Shown: piece after piece, positions 18,615 through 27,916 of the stretch
How positions within the stretch are numbered: position 1 is the stretch's first letter
Layout: the number at the start of each line of letters is the position of its first letter
DNA from: Ideonella sp.
GTDB taxonomy: Bacteria > Pseudomonadota > Gammaproteobacteria > Burkholderiales > Burkholderiaceae_C
Length of the DNA: 64,000 bases
Direction: 5' to 3'
Assembly: GCA_016721465.1 (NCBI GenBank)
Contig: JADKIA010000009.1
Location: 186,001 to 250,000, forward strand
Notes under the pieces: model-generated
Database searches by the model: none
What the model was told of the DNA's origin: nothing
Seen by the model: only the letters and a program-made list of their open reading frames with translations
Translations under genes and position numbers: made by a program

Positions 18615-21600
18615 ATGCCATCGCAGATCAAACGCCACGCTTTTCAGGCCACCCTGTGCGCTGCCTTGCTGGCATCCGCACTGCCATCGGTCTGGGCCGC
18701 CAAGGTGCTGGGTGTCACGCCGCAGGGCGAGGTGGCCCAGGTGCGACAGGTGGCGGTGCGCTTCAACGAAGCGGTGGTGCCCCTCGGCGACTTGCGCCGG
18801 CCGGCGCCGATGAGCGTGGCCTGCAGCGGCCCTGTGCCCGCCGGCGAGGGCCGCTGGACCAACGACCGCGAATGGGTGCACGATTTCCGCGCAGCGCTTC
18901 CCCCCGGTGTGCGCTGCACCGTCACGCCCGTGCCGGGTTGGGCACCGCTGCAAGGCAGCCTGGACTCCGCAGCCGAATACCGCTTCAGCACGGGTGGCCC
19001 CGCGGTGCTGCGCGCCGAACCCTACGACGGCGCCACGATCGAGGAGGACCAGCACTTCCTGCTGCGCCTGACCGGTGCCGCCACCGCCAGCAGCGTGGCC
19101 GCGAGCGCCTGGTGCGAGGTGGACGGCATCGGCGAGCGCATTGCCGTGCGCGTGGTGGACGACGCCGACCGCCAGGCCGTGCTCGCCGCGCGCCGCGTGT
19201 CGGCCACCGATGCCACGCGCGCGCTGCTGCTCACCTGCGCCCGCCCGCTGCCGGCCCAGGCCAAGTTGCGCCTGGTGTGGGGCGAGGGCATAGCCGCATC
19301 GGTCGACCCGTCCGTGAAGACCAAGGTCGCGCAGCGCTTTCGTTATCAGGTGCGTCCGAAGTTCACGGCCGAGTTCACCTGCGAACGTGAGAAGGCCCAG
19401 GCGCCATGCATGCCGCTGCGCCCGCTGGCGTTGCGCTTCTCGGTGCCGGTGCCGCGCGCCACGCTGCAGGCCGCGCGCCTGGTGGGCGCCGACGGCAAGG
19501 AGCTTGCGCCCAAGTGGGACGAGGGCAGCAGCGAAGCCAGCGAGCTGCAATGGCCCGCACCCCTGCCCGAGAACGCCCAGCTGCGCATCACGCTGCCGCG
19601 TGACCTGTTGGACCCGGCGGGTCGTCCCTTGGCCAACGCCGCGAGCTTTCCGTTGGCGGTGGCCACCGGCCCGGCGCCACCGATCGCCAAGTTCGCCGCC
19701 GCGCCCTTCGGCATCATCGAGTGGGGGCCAGACGCGATGATGCCGGTGACGCTGCGCCACGTGCAGGTGGATCTCAAACCGGGTGCCACGCCGCCGGCCC
19801 AAGGCGCGGTGCGCCTGCAACGCATCGAGCCCAAGGACTGGCTGAAATGGATGGGTGAGCTCGATCGCCTGCAGGGCAAGGAGATGGTGTCGCGCGCGCA
19901 ACCCCTGCTGGCCAGGAACGCGGCGCTGCCCAAGCTCGATCTGCCGCAGCTCGCCGGCAACGAGCCCCGCCCGTTCGAGGTGGTGGGCATCCCGCTGCAC
20001 GAGCCCGGCTACCACGTGATCGAGATCGAATCGCGCCTGCTCGGCACCCGCCTGCTCGACAAGCCCGCACCCATGTACGTGCGCACCGGGGTGCTGGTCA
20101 CCAACCTGGGCGTTCACTTCAAGCATGGGCGCGAGAACTCCCTGGCCTGGGTCACCACGCTGGACCGCGCACAGCCGGTGAACGGTGCCGACGTCACGGT
20201 GCACGATTGCAATGGCCAGGTGCTGTGGCAAGGCCGCAGCGATGCCAACGGGCTGGCCCGCGTGCCGCAGGCCCTGCCCGACCCCGACCGCAGCAACAAG
20301 TGCGCGTGGCAGAGTGGCTATTTCGTCACCGCCTCGCAGGCGCTGCCCGGCAGCGCGCAACGCGACACGGCCTTTGTCTTCAGCAGCTGGCAAAAGGGCA
20401 TCGAACCCTGGCGCTTCAACGTGGCCACGGCCATGGGCGAAGGCGGCCCCGGCACCAGCCGGCTCAAGCTGCACACGGTGTTCGATCGCACCTTGCTGCG
20501 CGCCGGCGAAACGGTGTCGATGAAGCACCTGGCACGCGCCGAGGTGGGCACCGGCCTGGCCGACGCGTCGCGCGCCGAGCTGCCCACCCGCATGAAGATC
20601 GTGCACGTCGGCAGTGGCGACGAGGTGAGCCAGGCGCTGGCCTTCGACAGCGCCGGCCGCGCCGCCCTGTCCAGCTGGAACATCCCCGCCAACGCCAAGC
20701 TCGGCGTCTACGAGGTGCAGTTGCGCCATGCGCAGCGCGAGTGGACCAGCGGCCGGTTCCGGGTGGAGGAATTCCGCCTGCCATTGCTCGACGCGCGCCT
20801 GTCCGCGCCCAAGGGACCGCAGGTGGCGCCAGCCAAGTTGGACATGGCGCTGCAGCTCACGCACCTGTCCGGCGGCGGCGTGGCCCGCGCGCCGGTTCGC
20901 ACCAGTGCGTTGCTGCGCAACCGAGCCATTGAATTCGATGGTTATGCCGAGTTCTCCTTCCTGCCGCCGCGCGAGCCCGGCGCACGCGATGCATCCGGCG
21001 AATCGGGCGATGACGAAGGCAATGGCGGCGATGGCACCGCCCGCCTGGTGGTGGACAAGCAAACTGGCAGCACCGATGCCAACGGCGCCGCCACGCTGGC
21101 CCTGGCCCATCTTCCCAAGCTCACCCAGCCGGCCGAGTTGCAGGTGGAAACCAGCTTCAACGACCCCAACGGCGAGGTGCAGACCGTGTCCGCCACCGTG
21201 CCGCTGTGGCCCGCCGCGCGGGTGGTCGGGCTGCGCAGCGGGCGCTGGTCGGCCAATGCCGGCACGGTGAAATTCCAGGCGCTGGTGCTGGGCCTGGATG
21301 GCAAGCCAATCCCCCAGGCCAAGGTGTCGGTGTCCGCTCGATCGCGCCAGTGGACGGCCTCGCGCAAGCGCCTGGTGGGCGGCTTCTATGCTTACGACCA
21401 ACAGGTCAACCGCAAGGACCTCGGATTGGCTTGTGAAGGCCAGGCCGACGCGCGCGGCCTGCTGCTGTGCGAGGTGGACCTGAAAACCGCCGGCGAGGTG
21501 GAACTGGTGGCACGCAGCGCCGACGAGGCCGGTCACGTGGCGGAGGCCGCCACCACGGTGTGGGTGAGCCGCCAGGGCGAGACCTGGTTCGAGCAGGACA

Positions 21601-24434
21601 ACGACGACCGCATCGACGTACTGGCCGAGAAGACCCGGCTGGCCCCCGGCGACACCGCGCGCCTGCAAGTGCGCATGCCCTATCGGCAAGCCACCGCGCT
21701 GGTCACGGTCGAACGCGAGGGCGTGCTCAGCAGCCGCGTGGTGCAGCTGGTCGGCGACGACCCGGTGGTGGAGCTGCCGATCCCCAAGGCGGCCGGCGGC
21801 AAGGACGGTGCGGCCTCGTGGGCCCCCAATGTCTATGCCAGCGTGCTGGTGTTGCGTGGCCGCGTGCGGCACGTGCCCTGGTATTCGTTCTTCAGCTGGG
21901 GCTGGCGTGGCCCGGTGGAATGGTGGCGCGCCTTCCGCTTCGAGGCGCGCGACTACCAGGTGCCCACCGCGATGGTGGACCTGGCCAAACCCTCGCACAA
22001 GTTCGGCATGGTGCAGCTGCAGGTGGGTCTGGACGAGCACAAGCTCGACGTCAAGGTGAGCACGGACGCCAGTTCCTATGCGGTGCGCCAGACGGTGAAG
22101 ACCAAGGTGCAGGTCACGCGCGGCGGCCAGCCGGCAGCGGGCGCCGAGATCGCCTTCGCGGCGGTGGACGAGGCCCTGCTGGCCCTCGGCCCCAATCCCA
22201 GCTGGGCAACGCTGGAAGCGATGTTCCAGCCGCGCCCCTGGAGCGTGGAGACCGCCACCGCCTACAGCGAGATCATCGGCCGGCGCCACTATGGCCGCAA
22301 GGCCGTGGCCGCGGGCGGCGGCGGTGGGCGCAACCCCACACGCGAGTTGTTCGACACCTTGCTGCTGTGGCGCGGCAGTGTGGTGCTGGACGCGCGCGGC
22401 GAGGCCAGCATCGATGTGCCCTTGAACGATTCGCTCACCAGTTTCCGGTTGGTGGCGCTGGCCACCGAAGGCAGCGACCGCTTCGGCACCGGCAGCACAA
22501 CGATCCGCGTGACGCAGGACCTGCAGATGCTGCCCGGCCTGCCACCGGTGGCGCGCGAGGGCGACCAGTTCGACGCCGGCTTCACGCTGCGCAACACCAC
22601 GGCCAAGGACATGGCCGTGCAGGCCACGCTGGCGGCGACGGTGAACCGCGACGACCCCGCGGGCGTGGCACGCCAGCCCTTGGCGCTGGCGCCCCTGAGC
22701 GTGACCGTGCCGGCCGGTGGCGCCGTGCAGGTGAAGTGGCCGATCGAGGTGCCCAGCGGCGCCTTCAGCATCGCCTACGAGGCCGCCGCGCAGCAAACAG
22801 GCGGTGCCGCACGTGACCGCGTCCGGCAAACGCAATTCGTCCGCGCCGCTGTGCCCTTGCGCGTGTGGCAGGCCACGCTGCAGCAGCTGGACGGGTCGCT
22901 CAGTTTGCCCGTTGCGCCGCCGGCCGATGCCTTGCCGGTGTCCGGGCCCAAGGCGGGCGGACTGCAGATCGGCCTGCAACCCACGCTGGCCGGTGCATTG
23001 CCCGGCATCCGCCGCTTCTTCGAGACCTACCCATTCAGCTGCCTCGAACAGCAGACCTCGCGCGCGCTGGCGTTGAACGACCCCAAGGCCTGGGGCGCCT
23101 TGGGCAATGCACTCAACGGCTACCTGGACACGGACGGCCTGGCCTTGTACTACCCGGCGCGCGAAGGCGATGCGCCACGCGGCAGCGACCGGCTCACCGC
23201 CTACCTGATCGCCGCCGCGCACGAGGCCGGCCAGGCGCTGCCCGACGCACCGCGCGAGCGCATGCTGCAAGCGCTGGGCGCCTTCGTCGAAGGACGGCTG
23301 CTGCGCCAGGGCTGGAGCCCAGCATCGGCGCGCGGTCTCGATCTGGACGTGCGCAAGCTGGCCGCCATTGAAGCGCTGTCGCGCCACGGACGCGCCAGCG
23401 CCAAGCAGCTGCAATCGATCCAGATCGCCCCCAATCTCTGGCCCACTGGCGCGCTGATCGACTGGCTGCGCATCCTCAAGCGCCTGGACGGTATGCCCGA
23501 GCGGGATCAGCGGCTGCAGGAGGCCGTCACCTTGCTGCGCGCCCGCCTGACCTACGCGGGCACCACGCTGAAATTCAGCACCGAGGAGACCGACTTCTGG
23601 TGGTGGCAGATGGACAGTGCCGACGCCAATGCCGCACGCCTGATCCTGGCCGTGGTGGACGACCCGGCGTGGAAGGACGAGCTGCCGCGCCTGGTGACCG
23701 GCGCGCTGGGCCGCCAGCAACGAGCGGCCTGGCTCACCACCACGGCCAACCTGTGGGGCGTGCTGGCGCTGAACCGCTTTGCCGCCAAGTTCGAGTCGCA
23801 GCCGGTGACCGGCCGCACGCTGGCCACGCTGGGCACCGCATCGGCCACGCACGACTGGTCGGCATCGCCGGCTTCGCGCAGCGGCGGTCGGCTGATGCTG
23901 CCTTGGCCGTCCCAGGCGGGCTCGGTGGCCGTCACGCAACAAGGCAGCGGCCGGCCGTGGCTGGCGATCCAGGCCTTGTCCGCCGTGCCCTTGAAGGCGC
24001 CACTGTCGGCCGGCTACCGCCTCACGCGCAGCATCAGCGCCGTGGAGCGCAAGACTGAAGGCCAGTGGACGCGGGGCGACGTGCTGCGCGTGCGCGTGGA
24101 GATCGAGGCACAGGCCGACATGACCTGGGTGGCGTTGAACGACCCCGTGCCCACCGGCGCCACGCTGCTGGGCGGAGGCTTGGGTCGCGATTCGGCGATC
24201 GCCGCCGGTGGCGACAAGCGCGAGGGCAGCGCCTGGCTGGCCTATGAAGAGCGCGCGCAGGATGCCTTCCGAGCCAGCTGGGAGTTCATGCCCCGCGGCA
24301 AGCACGTCATCGAATACACGCTGCGCTTGAACAACGCCGGGCGATTCGGCTTGCCGCCCTCGCGCGTGGAGGCCATGTACGCGCCGGACAGTTTTGGCGA
24401 ACTGCCCAACGCCAACCTGGAGGTGCAGCCTTGA
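18615..24434 (+). CDS. Bacterial alpha-2-macroglobulin family protein
   Basis: 1939 residues. Signal peptide at 1-28 (ALLASALPSVWA|AK) without a lipobox Cys, so soluble periplasmic rather than anchored as in E. coli YfhM. MG-type domains run through the first 1,200 residues. The alpha-2-macroglobulin core includes LNDSLTSFRLVALA and the thioester motif CLEQ at 1476-1479 (FSCLEQQTSRALAL). C-terminal receptor-like domain ends VEAMYAPDSFGEL. Family role: covalent trapping of foreign proteases. Its stop codon overlaps the pbpC start (TTGA), the conserved pairing of these two genes, tying protease defence to peptidoglycan repair. Confidence 0.94.
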   Translation: MPSQIKRHAFQATLCAALLASALPSVWAAKVLGVTPQGEVAQVRQVAVRFNEAVVPLGDLRRPAPMSVACSGPVPAGEGRWTNDREWVHDFRAALPPGVRCTVTPVPGWAPLQGSLDSAAEYRFSTGGPAVLRAEPYDGATIEEDQHFLLRLTGAATASSVAASAWCEVDGIGERIAVRVVDDADRQAVLAARRVSATDATRALLLTCARPLPAQAKLRLVWGEGIAASVDPSVKTKVAQRFRYQVRPKFTAEFTCEREKAQAPCMPLRPLALRFSVPVPRATLQAARLVGADGKELAPKWDEGSSEASELQWPAPLPENAQLRITLPRDLLDPAGRPLANAASFPLAVATGPAPPIAKFAAAPFGIIEWGPDAMMPVTLRHVQVDLKPGATPPAQGAVRLQRIEPKDWLKWMGELDRLQGKEMVSRAQPLLARNAALPKLDLPQLAGNEPRPFEVVGIPLHEPGYHVIEIESRLLGTRLLDKPAPMYVRTGVLVTNLGVHFKHGRENSLAWVTTLDRAQPVNGADVTVHDCNGQVLWQGRSDANGLARVPQALPDPDRSNKCAWQSGYFVTASQALPGSAQRDTAFVFSSWQKGIEPWRFNVATAMGEGGPGTSRLKLHTVFDRTLLRAGETVSMKHLARAEVGTGLADASRAELPTRMKIVHVGSGDEVSQALAFDSAGRAALSSWNIPANAKLGVYEVQLRHAQREWTSGRFRVEEFRLPLLDARLSAPKGPQVAPAKLDMALQLTHLSGGGVARAPVRTSALLRNRAIEFDGYAEFSFLPPREPGARDASGESGDDEGNGGDGTARLVVDKQTGSTDANGAATLALAHLPKLTQPAELQVETSFNDPNGEVQTVSATVPLWPAARVVGLRSGRWSANAGTVKFQALVLGLDGKPIPQAKVSVSARSRQWTASRKRLVGGFYAYDQQVNRKDLGLACEGQADARGLLLCEVDLKTAGEVELVARSADEAGHVAEAATTVWVSRQGETWFEQDNDDRIDVLAEKTRLAPGDTARLQVRMPYRQATALVTVEREGVLSSRVVQLVGDDPVVELPIPKAAGGKDGAASWAPNVYASVLVLRGRVRHVPWYSFFSWGWRGPVEWWRAFRFEARDYQVPTAMVDLAKPSHKFGMVQLQVGLDEHKLDVKVSTDASSYAVRQTVKTKVQVTRGGQPAAGAEIAFAAVDEALLALGPNPSWATLEAMFQPRPWSVETATAYSEIIGRRHYGRKAVAAGGGGGRNPTRELFDTLLLWRGSVVLDARGEASIDVPLNDSLTSFRLVALATEGSDRFGTGSTTIRVTQDLQMLPGLPPVAREGDQFDAGFTLRNTTAKDMAVQATLAATVNRDDPAGVARQPLALAPLSVTVPAGGAVQVKWPIEVPSGAFSIAYEAAAQQTGGAARDRVRQTQFVRAAVPLRVWQATLQQLDGSLSLPVAPPADALPVSGPKAGGLQIGLQPTLAGALPGIRRFFETYPFSCLEQQTSRALALNDPKAWGALGNALNGYLDTDGLALYYPAREGDAPRGSDRLTAYLIAAAHEAGQALPDAPRERMLQALGAFVEGRLLRQGWSPASARGLDLDVRKLAAIEALSRHGRASAKQLQSIQIAPNLWPTGALIDWLRILKRLDGMPERDQRLQEAVTLLRARLTYAGTTLKFSTEETDFWWWQMDSADANAARLILAVVDDPAWKDELPRLVTGALGRQQRAAWLTTTANLWGVLALNRFAAKFESQPVTGRTLATLGTASATHDWSASPASRSGGRLMLPWPSQAGSVAVTQQGSGRPWLAIQALSAVPLKAPLSAGYRLTRSISAVERKTEGQWTRGDVLRVRVEIEAQADMTWVALNDPVPTGATLLGGGLGRDSAIAAGGDKREGSAWLAYEERAQDAFRASWEFMPRGKHVIEYTLRLNNAGRFGLPPSRVEAMYAPDSFGELPNANLEVQP

Positions 24435-26704
24435 GCGTGGCGCAAGCGGCGGCCCGGCCTGGCCCGCGCGTGCCCGTGCGGGCGATGGCTTGGTTGCTGG
24501 CGATCGCGCTGGTCTCTGCCGCCTGCCATGCGGTGGCGGCGGTGCCGGGGTACCCGCAGGTGCGAGCGGCGCACCGCCCCTCGGACAGCGTGTTCACCGA
24601 CCGGCACGGCGAGCCCGTGCAGACCTTGCGCACCGATCTGCTGGCCCGGCGCGGTGCGTGGCTGGCGCTGGCGCAGTTCTCGCCGGCCATGCGCGAGCTG
24701 CTGGTGCAGGGCGAAGACCAGCGCTTCTGGCAACACGCGGGCGTGGATTGGTCGGCCGCCGCGCGCAGCGCCTGGGCCAACGCACAGGGTCGCGGCGCAA
24801 CGCAGGGCGCGTCGACGTTGACCATGCAGTTGGCCGCCTTGCTCGACGCGGATCTGAATCGACCGGCCGGTGGCCGCAGCGTGGGCCAGAAGCTTCGGCA
24901 GATGGCCCTGGCCCGCGAGCTCGAGTCGAATTGGACCAAGGCGCAGATCCTCGAGGCCTACCTCAACCTCGTGCCACTGCGTGGCGAGTTGGTGGGTGTG
25001 CCCGCCGCGGCCGCGCAACTGTTCGGCAAGCACCCCTCGGGTCTGGACCGGACCGAGGCGGCGCTGCTGGTGGCCTTGGTGCGTGCGCCAGGTGCTGCCG
25101 TGGTGCGCGTGATCGACCGCGCCTGCGCGCTGCTGGCAGCGCCCCCCGGCTGCGAACGCGTGGCTGCCATGGCCGAACGCGCGCTGGCGCCCGGACCACG
25201 GTCGGCCATCACAGGCGAATCCTTGGCCCCTCACTTTTCACGTTGGGTGATGGCGCAGGCCAGGCCATCGACGGCGGCGGGCAAGACCGCATTGGCCGCT
25301 TGGCGACCAACCAGCGCCGCCCCCGCCACCATCGCCACCACGCTCGACGCCCGCGTGCAACGCAGTGCCCGCAGCGCACTGCGCGCGCAGCTCGCCGAAC
25401 TGCAAGGCCGCCAGGTCGAGGACGGCGCCGTGGTGGTGCTGGACAACGCCAGCGGCGAGGTGCTGGCCTGGGTGGGCTCGTCGGGCCCGGGGCTGTCCGA
25501 TGCACCGCAGGTCGATGCCGTGCTCGCCCGGCGCCAGCCCGGGTCCACGATCAAGCCCTTCGTCTACCTCTTGGGCTTCGAGCAGGGCCTGGTCACGCCG
25601 GCCAGCCTGCTGCACGATTCGCCCGCCGATCTGGATGGTGGCAGTGGCGCCTTCATGCCGCGCAACTACGACCACCACTACCGCGGCTGGGTCAGCGCGC
25701 GCACCGCGCTGGCCGGCAGCCTGAACGTGCCCACCGTGCGCGTGGCCAACCTGGTCGGCCCCGAGGCCTTGTTCGAGCGCCTCGACGCGTTGGGCCTGGG
25801 CCTGAGCGAGGGGCCCGGCTTTCACGGCCTGGCGCTCGCCCTGGGCAGTGCGGACGTGACCCTGCTGCAACTCACCAACGCCTATCGCGCGCTGGCCAAC
25901 GGCGGGCGCTGGTCCCCGGTGCGAGGCGCCATGGCGACCGGTGCCGGCACGTCGACGCGACGGGTGGCCGATCCGCGCGCGGTGTTCCAGGTGACCGATG
26001 TGCTGGCCGATCCGGCCGCGCGCGCCACCACTTTCGGCCTGGACAGTGCGCTGGTGACGCGCGGCTTCGCGGCGGTGAAGACCGGCACCAGCAAGGACAT
26101 GCGCGACAACTGGTGCATCGGCTTCACCGACCGCTACACCGTGGGCGTTTGGGTGGGCAATGCCAGTGGCGCGGCCATGCACCGCATCAGTGGCACGCAG
26201 GGTGCCGCGCCGGTGTGGCGCACGCTGGTGCAGCAGCTGCATGCGGGCCGGGTGTCACGCGCCCCGCCACCACCGGCCGGCCTGGTGCGACAACAGGTGG
26301 CATTCGATGGCGGCATCGAGCCCACGCGCAGTGAATGGATGCGCGCGGACATGGCGGGCGACGCACTGGCGCTGCTTCAGCAGCGAGGCGAACAAGCGGC
26401 GCAGCAGCGACCCGTGGGCATTGCCAGCCCGCGCGATGGCAGCGTGTTCGCGCTGGACCCCGACATGCCATCACGCGTGCAGCGCATCGTGTTCAGTGGC
26501 GAGCCGGGCAACTGGTGGCTGGATGGCCGGCCGATTGGCAGCGGCGCTTCCTTGCCCTGGGCGCCGTGGCCCGGCAAGCACCAGCTGGCGCTGAAGGACA
26601 CCAATGGCCGCCTCATGGGCAGCGTGGCCTTCGAAGTACGGGGGGCGGTGGCGACCGTGGCCGCACGGGGCGCGCCAGAGGCCGTGCGCAAGGTGGCGCA
26701 CTGA
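24431..26704 (+). CDS. pbpC: Penicillin-binding protein 1C
   Basis: 757 residues. Order: membrane anchor (about 17-37), glycosyltransferase family 51 domain (VQGEDQRFWQHAGVDW with catalytic Glu; GASTLTMQLAALL; KAQILEAYLNLVP), transpeptidase domain with S372 in QPGSTIKPF, SLN motif (GSLNVPTVR) and KTGT at 550-553, then a BiPBP_C domain at the end. The start is TTG at 24431: GGAGG at 24419-24423 is 7 bp upstream and the TTGA overlap couples it to the alpha-2-macroglobulin gene; GTG at 24437 is the alternative. Confidence 0.95.
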   Translation: MSVAQAAARPGPRVPVRAMAWLLAIALVSAACHAVAAVPGYPQVRAAHRPSDSVFTDRHGEPVQTLRTDLLARRGAWLALAQFSPAMRELLVQGEDQRFWQHAGVDWSAAARSAWANAQGRGATQGASTLTMQLAALLDADLNRPAGGRSVGQKLRQMALARELESNWTKAQILEAYLNLVPLRGELVGVPAAAAQLFGKHPSGLDRTEAALLVALVRAPGAAVVRVIDRACALLAAPPGCERVAAMAERALAPGPRSAITGESLAPHFSRWVMAQARPSTAAGKTALAAWRPTSAAPATIATTLDARVQRSARSALRAQLAELQGRQVEDGAVVVLDNASGEVLAWVGSSGPGLSDAPQVDAVLARRQPGSTIKPFVYLLGFEQGLVTPASLLHDSPADLDGGSGAFMPRNYDHHYRGWVSARTALAGSLNVPTVRVANLVGPEALFERLDALGLGLSEGPGFHGLALALGSADVTLLQLTNAYRALANGGRWSPVRGAMATGAGTSTRRVADPRAVFQVTDVLADPAARATTFGLDSALVTRGFAAVKTGTSKDMRDNWCIGFTDRYTVGVWVGNASGAAMHRISGTQGAAPVWRTLVQQLHAGRVSRAPPPPAGLVRQQVAFDGGIEPTRSEWMRADMAGDALALLQQRGEQAAQQRPVGIASPRDGSVFALDPDMPSRVQRIVFSGEPGNWWLDGRPIGSGASLPWAPWPGKHQLALKDTNGRLMGSVAFEVRGAVATVAARGAPEAVRKVAH

Positions 26705-26710
26705 GCGACG

Positions 26711-27070
26711 CTAGGCTGCCGGGCTGCTGAACAGGCGCTCCATCGCCACGTCGATCACCATCCCGCACAGGCTGTAGATCACCGAGCCGATCAGTGCGGC
26801 GCCAAAGCTGGTGACATTGAAGCCATCGAGCACACGCGCTGCCGCCCAGAACATCGCCGCGTTGATGACGAACAGGAACAGTCCCAGCGTCAGAAGCGTG
26901 ACCGGAAAGGTCAACACCACCAGCAGTGGCCGCACCAGCGTGTTGAACAGGCCGAGCACCAAGGCCGCGATCATCGCGGCGCCGAAGCTCGCAACGGTCA
27001 CCCCGGGGTAGAGGTGCGCCACCAGCAGCAGCGCGGCGGCGAGCAGCATCCAGCGAACGATGATCTTCAT
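26711..27070 (-). CDS. Phage holin family 4 (YvlD-type) membrane protein
   Basis: 119 residues with four hydrophobic helices (MKIIVRWMLLAAALLLVAHL; ALVLGLFNTLVRPLLVVLTFPVTLLTLGLFLFVINAAMFWAAARVL; FGAALIGSVIYSLCGMVID). N-T-L-V-R-P-L and F-P-x-T-x-L-T-L-G-L are markers of the PF04020 family. Despite the name it is a chromosomal housekeeping-type small membrane protein of unknown role, not evidence of a prophage. Convergent with pbpC, 6 bp apart. ATG 27070 is chosen since the upstream extension has no membrane character. Confidence 0.85.
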   Translation of the reverse strand: MKIIVRWMLLAAALLLVAHLYPGVTVASFGAAMIAALVLGLFNTLVRPLLVVLTFPVTLLTLGLFLFVINAAMFWAAARVLDGFNVTSFGAALIGSVIYSLCGMVIDVAMERLFSSPAA

Positions 27071-27378
27071 GGTGTCAAAGCATACACGCGGGCCATCGAC
27101 GTGGTCCACTTTGCTTGATCGCGACGAGGCACGAGCGATGCAGGGCAGCCGCATCGCGGCGCCCTTGGGGCACTCAGAACCGCCTGCGTGATGCATGCCG
27201 ACGACAAAATCGCGTTTTCACCCTTGAGAAAGCGCTATTTCAGAGGGAAAACCGCTTCTCAGCGCCTCTGCTGCGCAGTACCATTGCGCCCGCAGAGGTC
27301 ATGAGAGAAATGAGGGTGGATTCATCCCTTGTCCCGGACCCCCGCACATCAACCACTCACGTGATGGAGAGAATCAAC
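27071..27378 (+). other. 308-bp divergent intergenic region with inverted repeats
   Basis: No gene seen. Toward the SWIB gene it carries an imperfect inverted repeat TGAGAAAGCG (27225-27234) / CGCTTCTCA (27253-27261) and a perfect 7-bp pair CCTCTGC (27265-27271) / GCAGAGG (27292-27298). These may form a structured 5' leader of the abundant nucleoid-type protein. No classical promoter stands out. Confidence 0.4.
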
Positions 27379-27831
27379 ATGGCAACTGCGAAGAAGGCTC
27401 CGGCCAAGAAGGCCGCCCCGGCAAAGAAGGCCGCCGCTCCGGCAAAGAAAGCGGCCCCGGCGAAGAAGGCCGCCGCTCCGGCGAAGAAGGCCGCTCCGGC
27501 GAAGAAGGCCGCTCCGGCCAAGAAGGCAGCAGCGCCGGCCAAGAAGGCGGCTCCTGCGAAGAAGGCCGCTCCGGCCAAGAAGCGCACCCCGAACGCTGCC
27601 TTCATGAAGGCCATGACCCCGAGCGACGCGCTGGCCGCGGTCATCGGCAAGGGCCCGTATCCGCGCACCGAAGTGACCAAGAAGATCTGGGAATACATCA
27701 AGAAGAACAAGCTGCAGGATGCGATGAACAAGCGCATGATCAACGCCGATGCCAAGCTGAAGGACATCTTCAAGAAGGCCCAGGCGTCGATGTTCGAGAT
27801 GACCAAGATGATCAATGCTCACCTGAAGTGA
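27379..27831 (+). CDS. Histone H1-like SWIB/MDM2-domain protein
   Basis: 150 residues in two parts. Residues 1-68 consist of about a dozen PAKKA/APAKKA-type repeats, a highly basic disordered tail like eukaryotic H1 and bacterial AlgP/Hc proteins. Residues 75-150 form a SWIB fold (MTPSDALAAVIGKGPYPRTEV, WEYIKKNKLQD, INADAKLKDIF). The tail should bind and compact DNA; the SWIB domain is of unknown partner. GGAGAG lies 8 bp before the ATG. The frame from 27115 includes a noncoding upstream extension. Repeat number may vary between strains because the DNA repeats are nearly identical. Confidence 0.9.
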   Translation: MATAKKAPAKKAAPAKKAAAPAKKAAPAKKAAAPAKKAAPAKKAAPAKKAAAPAKKAAPAKKAAPAKKRTPNAAFMKAMTPSDALAAVIGKGPYPRTEVTKKIWEYIKKNKLQDAMNKRMINADAKLKDIFKKAQASMFEMTKMINAHLK

Positions 27832-27874
27832 GCGGGATGCGGGCCGCCTCCAGGCGGCTTGCGCTTCATCCTTC

Positions 27875-27899
27875 AAGGGCCGGCACATGCCGGCCTTTT
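27875..27899 (+). terminator. Terminator after the SWIB gene
   Basis: GGCCGGCA-CA-TGCCGGCC, perfect 8-bp arms, flanked by AA(G) and followed by TTTT, 44 bp after the stop. Confidence 0.88.
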
Positions 27900-27916
27900 C
27901 AATTCCAGGCGCCGTC

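Noticed and set aside
18456..24305. 1949-codon open frame on the minus strand opposite the alpha-2-macroglobulin gene
   Set aside because: Low-complexity antisense frame with no domain; an artefact of GC-rich codon use in the real gene.
26711..27070. Phage holin name suggesting a prophage
   Set aside because: The family is a widespread chromosomal membrane protein; no other phage gene is present.
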